From contig JAGPGE010000029.1 in the NCBI GenBank assembly GCA_018056145.1, forward strand, positions 1 to 17,372: DNA of 17,372 nucleotides. Reading direction: 5' to 3'. Below are positions 13,448 through 17,372 of this stretch, piece by piece. Source of the DNA: Armatimonadota bacterium (lineage in GTDB: Bacteria > Armatimonadota > Zipacnadia > Zipacnadales > JABUFB01). A program made the translations under genes and the position numbers. The notes under the pieces are model-generated. The model was not told the origin of the DNA, ran no database searches, and was given only the letters and a program-made list of their open reading frames with translations. The number at the start of each line of letters is the position of its first letter. Positions within the stretch are counted from its first letter, which is position 1.

Positions 13448-14001
13448 GCTCGCTCTACATACTCCCCGCTGCGGGTATCAACCTTGATCTTCGTCCCGAC
13501 CTCAATGAACAACGGCACTGTAACCGTGGCGCCGCCCTCGATGACCGCGGGCTTGTTGCCGCCGCTGGCGGTATCGCCGCGCAGGCCGGGCTCAGTCTGG
13601 ATGACTTCGCGGACCACCGTATTGGCGACTTCGAGACCAATCAGTTCGCCCTCATAGGTGATCAGTTGGACGTCCTCGCCGTCCTTGAGCCACTTGGCCA
13701 GCTCGCCAACCTGGTCGGCGGTAAGCTCGATCTGCTCATAGGATTCATTGTCCATGAAGTAGAACGTATCCGCGGCGCCATACAGGAACTGGTAATCCTT
13801 GCGCTCCACGTGAGCGCGTCCCACCTTCTCGCCTGAACGGAAGGTCTTGGCGAACACATTGCCCGTCTTGATGTCGCGAAGGCGAGTCCGCACCACAGCC
13901 TGGCCCTTGCCGGGCTTGTAGTGTTCGCTGGAGATGATCTGGTACACGTGACCATCCAATTCGATGGTCAGACCGGGCTTGAAGTCTTGCGTCGAGACCA
14001 A
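13444..14001 (-). CDS. efp: Translation elongation factor P (TTG start)
   Basis: A 185-aa EF-P of standard length. It relieves ribosomes stalled at polyproline stretches. Seen: the KOW-like N-domain MVSTQDFKPGLTIELDGHVYQI, the exposed loop HYKPGKGQ with the modifiable Lys32, TFRSGEKV, then two OB domains ending in GATVTVPLFIEVGTKIKVDTRSGEYVERA. Known EF-Ps begin one or two residues before the SxxDF segment; the only start codon there is TTG at 14001, which has AGAGGTG 5 nt ahead. The longer open frame to 14073 uses an unlikely N-terminus. The gene is first in the efp-acc-nus-xse block, behind a promoter at 14118-14146, and its end overlaps the accB-like gene by 4 nt. Confidence 0.95.
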   Translation of the reverse strand: MVSTQDFKPGLTIELDGHVYQIISSEHYKPGKGQAVVRTRLRDIKTGNVFAKTFRSGEKVGRAHVERKDYQFLYGAADTFYFMDNESYEQIELTADQVGELAKWLKDGEDVQLITYEGELIGLEVANTVVREVIQTEPGLRGDTASGGNKPAVIEGGATVTVPLFIEVGTKIKVDTRSGEYVERA

Positions 14002-14111
14002 ACATATCACCTCTTGCCGGCGCGTGCGTGCTGGCTGTGCCGGCTCTGCGGCCCCCGTGCGAAAATGGGACAATCGGCCCGCGTAAAGGCGCGCCGCCAG
14101 GGGCTCTGACC
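14002..14111 (-). promoter_or_regulatory. efp leader with ribosome binding site for a TTG start
   Basis: A transcript from the promoter at 14118-14146 would have a leader of about 110 nt. It ends in AGAGGTG (14007-14013), 5 nt before the TTG. GCCGGC occurs twice (14016-14021 and 14039-14044) and can pair across a 17-nt gap directly before the ribosome binding site, which might limit access. No known riboswitch pattern is recognised. Confidence 0.4.
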
Positions 14112-14117
14112 GAATCG

Positions 14118-14146
14118 AGTGTACACGATAGGAACGGCGAAGTCAA
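14118..14146 (-). promoter_or_regulatory. Sigma-70-type promoter for efp operon
   Basis: On the minus strand TTGACT (14141-14146, five of six consensus bases) is followed by a 17-nt spacer and TACACT (14118-14123, four of six). Spacing is optimal, and it lies in the only large gap upstream of efp. Transcription would start near 14111. This was found by eye; no start-site data support it. Confidence 0.6.
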
Positions 14147-14357
14147 AGCCAACGGACCGGCGAATGCATTCCGCAAAAGTCGGTGTGATGCCCTCTCCGC
14201 CGGCCGTGGGGGTGTGCGCGTCGCCCGGCGCACGAGGCGCCACGGAGCCTGAGGTCTGTCACGGGGCCCCGTCGTCTGGACAGCGATGACACCCGTGACC
14301 TGTGTTCGCACCTACTTCCGCAGGTCAACCGGCCCGCTCCCCGCGCACCGCATTGGT
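14147..14357. other. Intergenic region between the M24 peptidase gene and the efp promoter
   Basis: This 211-nt part of the 356-nt gap (14002-14357) contains no credible gene: the open frames here lack ribosome binding sites and family features. It holds one copy of the hairpin repeat (14258-14299), which begins about 58 nt beyond the peptidase stop on the transcript. No T-run follows that hairpin, so a standard intrinsic terminator is not shown. Confidence 0.6.
14258..14299 (+). repeat. REP/BIME-like imperfect palindrome, copy 4
   Basis: Outer stem GTCACGGG/CCCGTGAC (14258-14265 with 14292-14299), inner stem GTCGTC/GATGAC with one G-U pair (14271-14276 with 14285-14290), loop TGGACAGC (14277-14284), and an internal loop GCCCC opposite A. 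Layout and orientation match copies 1 and 3, while the outer stem has changed on both arms. The loop, read on the other strand, is identical to that of copy 2. It lies downstream of the M24 peptidase gene and could contribute to its transcript end. Confidence 0.8.
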
Positions 14358-15428
14358 TCACCCGCGCGGTGGGTCGGCCTTGGGCGCATTGGTCAGGCGT
14401 TCGCAGCCGTTGCGCGTTATTGCCACACTATCCTCGATGCGCACCCCTCCCCAGCCCTCGATGTAGATGCCCGGCTCGATGGTCACCACCATGCCGGGAC
14501 GCAGGACCTCCTCGCTCCGGGAACTGACCCGCGGCCCTTCATGCACTTCCAGGCCCAGACCGTGCCCCAGGCTGTGGCTGAACTGATCCGCATAGCCTCG
14601 CTCCGCAATGATCTCCCGGGCCACCGCGTCAAGCTCGCGCCCGGTGATCCCCGGACGCGCCGCCTCAACCGCCGCCTGCTGGGCATCGTACACCGCCGAG
14701 TAGACCTCAACGAACCGCTCATCCGGTTCCAGCGGCGGGACCGTCCGGGTGATGTCCGAGCAGTAACCGTCCAGCTTAGCGCCGCAGTCGATCTTGATCA
14801 TATCCCCGGCCGTCAGCTTCCGCTGCCCCGGCACTGCGTGGGGGAATGCAGCGGAGGGACCGAAGGCGCAGATGGTGCCGAAGGCCATGGCGTCGGCACC
14901 CGCAAGGCGCGTCGCCCGCTCCAGTTCCAGCGCCATCTCCCGCTCGGTGACGCCGATCTCAACCGTCGGCAGCACCGCTGCGAGCGCCTGGTCCATGATC
15001 GCCGCGGCTCGCCGGATACAATCGATCTCCGCCGGCTCCTTGACCGTCCGCAGCTCCTCAACCACCTTGCGCGCGGGGACGAGTTCCGCGTCCGGCAGCT
15101 TGCTCTTGAGGCTCTCGAAAGCGGAGTAGAGGGTGCTGTCCGCTTCGAAAGCCACCCTGCGCGCCTGCGCCGACTGCAGATACTCAGCCGCCCCCGTAAG
15201 ATGACCATCCGGCGCCAGCGCCACCTTGACCCGCCCTGGCAGCGCGGCGGCGTCCAGTTCATACCGGCGATCCGTACTCACCAGGGCATCCCGGCCCACT
15301 ACTCCGAGGCCTTCTCCTGCGAACCCGAACAGATAACGCAGGTTCGCCTCGCTGGAGATCAGCAGTGCATCCACGCCGTTGGCGTCCAGCCAGTCCCGCA
15401 GCTTCCTGCGACGCTTCGCGTAATCCAT
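14358..15428 (-). CDS. Xaa-Pro peptidase family protein (M24 metallopeptidase)
   Basis: A 356-aa creatinase/prolidase-type protein, similar in size and context to the Bacillus PapA/YqhT peptidase encoded between aroQ and efp. The N-terminal creatinase domain covers about residues 1-125 and the pita-bread catalytic domain 130-350. Predicted metal ligands are all present: Asp214 (KIDCGA), Asp225 (CSDITRT), His289 (SHSLGHGLGLEVHE), Glu318 (TIEPGIY) and Glu332 (VRIEDS); His197 in AFPHAVP fits the substrate-binding His. It should cleave an N-terminal residue from Xaa-Pro peptides or Xaa-Pro dipeptides in the cytoplasm; aminopeptidase (PepP) and dipeptidase (PepQ) cannot be told apart here. It starts 8 nt after aroQ. 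Its place next to efp, which acts on proline-rich proteins, is a conserved neighbourhood. Confidence 0.93.
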   Translation of the reverse strand: MDYAKRRRKLRDWLDANGVDALLISSEANLRYLFGFAGEGLGVVGRDALVSTDRRYELDAAALPGRVKVALAPDGHLTGAAEYLQSAQARRVAFEADSTLYSAFESLKSKLPDAELVPARKVVEELRTVKEPAEIDCIRRAAAIMDQALAAVLPTVEIGVTEREMALELERATRLAGADAMAFGTICAFGPSAAFPHAVPGQRKLTAGDMIKIDCGAKLDGYCSDITRTVPPLEPDERFVEVYSAVYDAQQAAVEAARPGITGRELDAVAREIIAERGYADQFSHSLGHGLGLEVHEGPRVSSRSEEVLRPGMVVTIEPGIYIEGWGGVRIEDSVAITRNGCERLTNAPKADPPRG

Positions 15429-15436
15429 AAGCGCGA

Positions 15437-15880
15437 TCAGGCTTCCTGTTCAATGATGGCGTGGGCGGCGCGCAGGGCGAAGACGTAACTCATGGCCTGG
15501 AAACCCGCCACAACACCCACGCACACCGAGGCCGTCATCGACTTCTCGCGCCATTCCTCGCGCGCCCAGATGTTGCTCAGGTGCACCTCGATCGTGGGCA
15601 GGCGCACGGCCGCAATCGCGTCCCGGATAACCACGCTGGTGTGGGTATAGCCGGCCGGATTGATGACGATTGCCTGGCAGTCGTTGAAAGCCCGCTGGAT
15701 GGCTTCCACGATCTCGCCCTCGTGATTGGACTGCAGAATGCGCAGTTCCATCCCAAGTGAAGCCGCCTCGGCCTCCAGCATCTTGTTGATCTCATCCAGC
15801 GTCTTGCTGCCATACACGTCTGGCTCACGCATACCCAGCATGTTCAGATTCGGCCCGTGGATCACCAGTACCCGCGGCAT
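15437..15880 (-). CDS. aroQ: Type II 3-dehydroquinate dehydratase
   Basis: A 147-aa protein, the usual AroQ length. It dehydrates 3-dehydroquinate to 3-dehydroshikimate in the shikimate pathway. Diagnostic segments: VLVIHGPNLNMLGMREPDVYG with Arg18 and the catalytic Tyr23, LQSNHEGEIVEAIQRA, INPAGYTHTSVVIRDA, EVHLSNIWAREEWREKS and the C-terminal helix. The ATG at 15880 (MPRVLVIHG) gives the family N-terminus and has GGGAGG about 11 nt ahead. The open frame to 15937 would add 19 untypical residues and run into the preceding gene. It is followed after 8 nt by the M24 peptidase gene, as in Bacillota. Confidence 0.97.
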   Translation of the reverse strand: MPRVLVIHGPNLNMLGMREPDVYGSKTLDEINKMLEAEAASLGMELRILQSNHEGEIVEAIQRAFNDCQAIVINPAGYTHTSVVIRDAIAAVRLPTIEVHLSNIWAREEWREKSMTASVCVGVVAGFQAMSYVFALRAAHAIIEQEA

Positions 15881-15933
15881 GTCCTCGATCCCTCCCGTAC
15901 GGTGGCAGGCAGCCGCCCATGCGGCCACCCGCA

Positions 15934-17372
15934 TCACTGGACCGCGGCCCGGACCGCGGCCTCGAACTCCACTGTATCCTCTGCGCGCCAGCCCGGGAAC
16001 GGTTCCGACCCGGCTTCTCGCAGCGCATCTAGTGCTCCGCGCGCCTTCGGAACGGCAGTCTCCCTCACCGCACGCGCCAACTCACCTTCGTCGAGTTGCA
16101 TCAGCACGTCAACCAGCGTCAGTTGCGCCTGCGCGACCACAACCTGCCTCTCCAGATCGCCCGCCGGGTCCGTCTTCTGGATGATGTCATCCAGGACATC
16201 CCTGGCTTCCTCATACTCGCCCAGGCGGTAGGCGTTCAGCGCGTAACGGTAGTTCCCCAGCGGCGTGTCGAGTTCCTGCAGGATTCCCATGGCCTTCCGG
16301 GCCACAGCTTCCACCCGCTCGACCTCCCGCGGGTCGTACCGTCCGCCGACTTCGAGAAGCTGGCGGTTGGTGCGCTGCTGCAGGACCCAGAATGCCGCCA
16401 CATCAGCCGCTTTCATGGCCGGGTACAGAGCCCCCTCGCGGTCTCCGGCCTTCATCCGCTCCCGCGCCAGGAACAGGAAAGCGTCGGCGAAGTGCTGGTC
16501 GGTGAAGTACTCGACCGCCTGGGCCGTGCGTACGGGGCTGTCGTACAACTTCGCCAGCCGCCGCGCCGTCTTCGTCGCTCCATCGTCCTGCGCGGTGCGC
16601 TCCTGGAGCAGCAGCATCCGCCCCAGGATCTCGGTGGAGGTCGGATATGCCTGCACACCCCGCTCCAGCCAGTCCAGCGCTCTGGCGTACCAGGCCGCAT
16701 CCTGGGTCTGGTCGCCCAACTCCTCGCAGATCCGCGCCATCGCGTAATAGTGGGTGGGCTCCGTGGGCTGAAGATCGATGGCTCTCTGCCGCAGCTCCAG
16801 CGCCTTCCTGAGCGCATCCGGCCGCCCGCGTGATCCCGCGCGTTCCTGGATAAGCGATTCATCCGTCCAACGCGCGGGGATGACCGGCAGCACCCGGGAC
16901 AGGTGATGTTCCGCGAATCCGTCCGCGCCCATCTGGGCGAAGCGTCGGCCGATACTGAGCTCGATCTGCGAGAAGAGGCTCACCGCGCCGAACACCACCA
17001 AAGCTCCCGCCAGCACGGGCGTTTTCCATCTTCCCGACGCGCCCGCCGGTGTCTCTTCATCCCCGGCGCAACACGTCAGACCCAGAATAAGCCAGAAAGC
17101 CGCCTGATGGGCCACCACATACCAGGTGTAGTCCACAAGATTGTGTACCCACAGCCCGAGAGCGCCCGCAAGGCCCGCGGCGGACAGCAGGCGTTCGGGC
17201 CCCGGCTGCCGTCCCGTGATACGCCAGGCCTGCGCGAGCAGAGACCCCAGCGCCACCAGCATCGGCAACCCGCCCAATACCCCCTGTTCGGCCAGAATCT
17301 GCAGCGGAGTCTGGTGGGCCTGCCGGGTGAAACCCGCCCGGGCATGGCGCGGGTAGGAATGTTCGAAGGCGC
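15934..17372 (-). CDS. O-antigen ligase/polymerase-type membrane protein with C-terminal repeat domain (partial, N-terminus outside window)
   Basis: The last 478 codons of a longer gene; the open frame continues past the right edge. The fragment begins AFEHSYPRHARAGFTRQAHQ, then TPLQILAEQGVLGGLPMLV, which matches the AHNxxLQxLxExGxxG motif of the Wzy_C/O-antigen ligase superfamily. Hydrophobic segments follow: about 17205-17270, 17050-17190 (two helices around HNLVDYTWYVVAHQAAFWLILGL) and 16960-17025. The remaining C-terminal part of about 330 residues is soluble, helical and TPR-like (for example THYYAMARICEELGDQTQDAAWYARALDWLERGV). Such proteins join or polymerise glycans at the outer face of the cytoplasmic membrane. 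It lies 53 nt before aroQ. The true start is not visible, and a role as polymerase or ligase, or in exopolysaccharide or glycoprotein assembly, cannot be decided. Confidence 0.85.
   Translation of the reverse strand, partial: AFEHSYPRHARAGFTRQAHQTPLQILAEQGVLGGLPMLVALGSLLAQAWRITGRQPGPERLLSAAGLAGALGLWVHNLVDYTWYVVAHQAAFWLILGLTCCAGDEETPAGASGRWKTPVLAGALVVFGAVSLFSQIELSIGRRFAQMGADGFAEHHLSRVLPVIPARWTDESLIQERAGSRGRPDALRKALELRQRAIDLQPTEPTHYYAMARICEELGDQTQDAAWYARALDWLERGVQAYPTSTEILGRMLLLQERTAQDDGATKTARRLAKLYDSPVRTAQAVEYFTDQHFADAFLFLARERMKAGDREGALYPAMKAADVAAFWVLQQRTNRQLLEVGGRYDPREVERVEAVARKAMGILQELDTPLGNYRYALNAYRLGEYEEARDVLDDIIQKTDPAGDLERQVVVAQAQLTLVDVLMQLDEGELARAVRETAVPKARGALDALREAGSEPFPGWRAEDTVEFEAAVRAAVQ

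Noticed and set aside
14002..14111. Riboswitch in the efp leader
   Set aside because: Only one short inverted repeat is visible and no known riboswitch core could be recognised.
14258..14299. Intrinsic transcription terminator after the M24 peptidase gene
   Set aside because: The hairpin is strong but lacks a following T-run on the minus strand and belongs to the repeat family; a termination role is possible but not shown.
14002..14357. Small genes within the intergenic gap (for example 14143-14361 minus, 14028-14252 plus)
   Set aside because: Arg/Gly/His-rich translations, no ribosome binding sites, and overlap with the promoter and the repeat.

Overview
The window is a GC-rich (roughly 60-65 % by eye) bacterial chromosome segment in which every supported gene lies on the minus strand, so transcription runs from high to low coordinates. 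In that order the genes are: an O-antigen-ligase-type membrane protein with a repeat-rich C-terminus (5' end outside the window), aroQ, an M24 Xaa-Pro peptidase, a 356-nt intergenic region with a promoter, efp, an accB-like gene, a prepilin-like gene, accC, nusB, a 64-aa membrane/coiled-coil protein, xseA, a 243-nt intergenic region packed with hairpins, xseB, dxs, a secreted TPR protein, nadK, recN, and a four-gene 2-oxoacid:ferredoxin oxidoreductase (ferredoxin, alpha, beta, gamma; gamma runs off the left edge).

The backbone aroQ - peptidase - efp - accB - accC - nusB - xseA - xseB - dxs - nadK - recN is the gene order known from Bacillota and related Terrabacteria. The usual folD, ispA, tlyA and argR are missing, and unrelated genes occupy some of the gaps. 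High GC, the prepilin-like gene and the ferredoxin-linked oxidoreductase suggest a deep-branching or uncultured lineage (an Armatimonadota-like bacterium is one guess). This placement is inference only; no rRNA or clade marker is present.

The genes cover fatty-acid synthesis initiation (accB-like, accC), isoprenoid precursor supply (dxs), NADP supply (nadK), DNA repair (recN, xseA/xseB), transcription and translation factors (nusB, efp), aromatic amino-acid synthesis (aroQ), peptide turnover and ferredoxin-coupled 2-oxoacid oxidation. Many neighbours overlap by 1-11 nt or are only 4-10 nt apart, which points to translational coupling in long operons. A good sigma-70-type promoter with a TTG-initiated efp behind a leader of about 110 nt probably drives the efp-acc-nus-xse block.

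Two things stand out. First, the AccB-like protein keeps the whole biotinyl-domain framework but has EALGK where the biotin-acceptor motif EAMKM should be, so Gly sits at the acceptor position and a Lys one place later. Second, a family of imperfect-palindrome elements occurs four times: three in alternating orientation between xseA and xseB, one after the peptidase gene. Their stem sequences differ but pairing is kept by compensatory changes, and the 8-nt loop (GYTRTCCR) is shared. This looks like a REP/BIME-type repeat or a structured 3'-UTR element. No CRISPR array, tRNA, rRNA, transposase or phage gene was seen.
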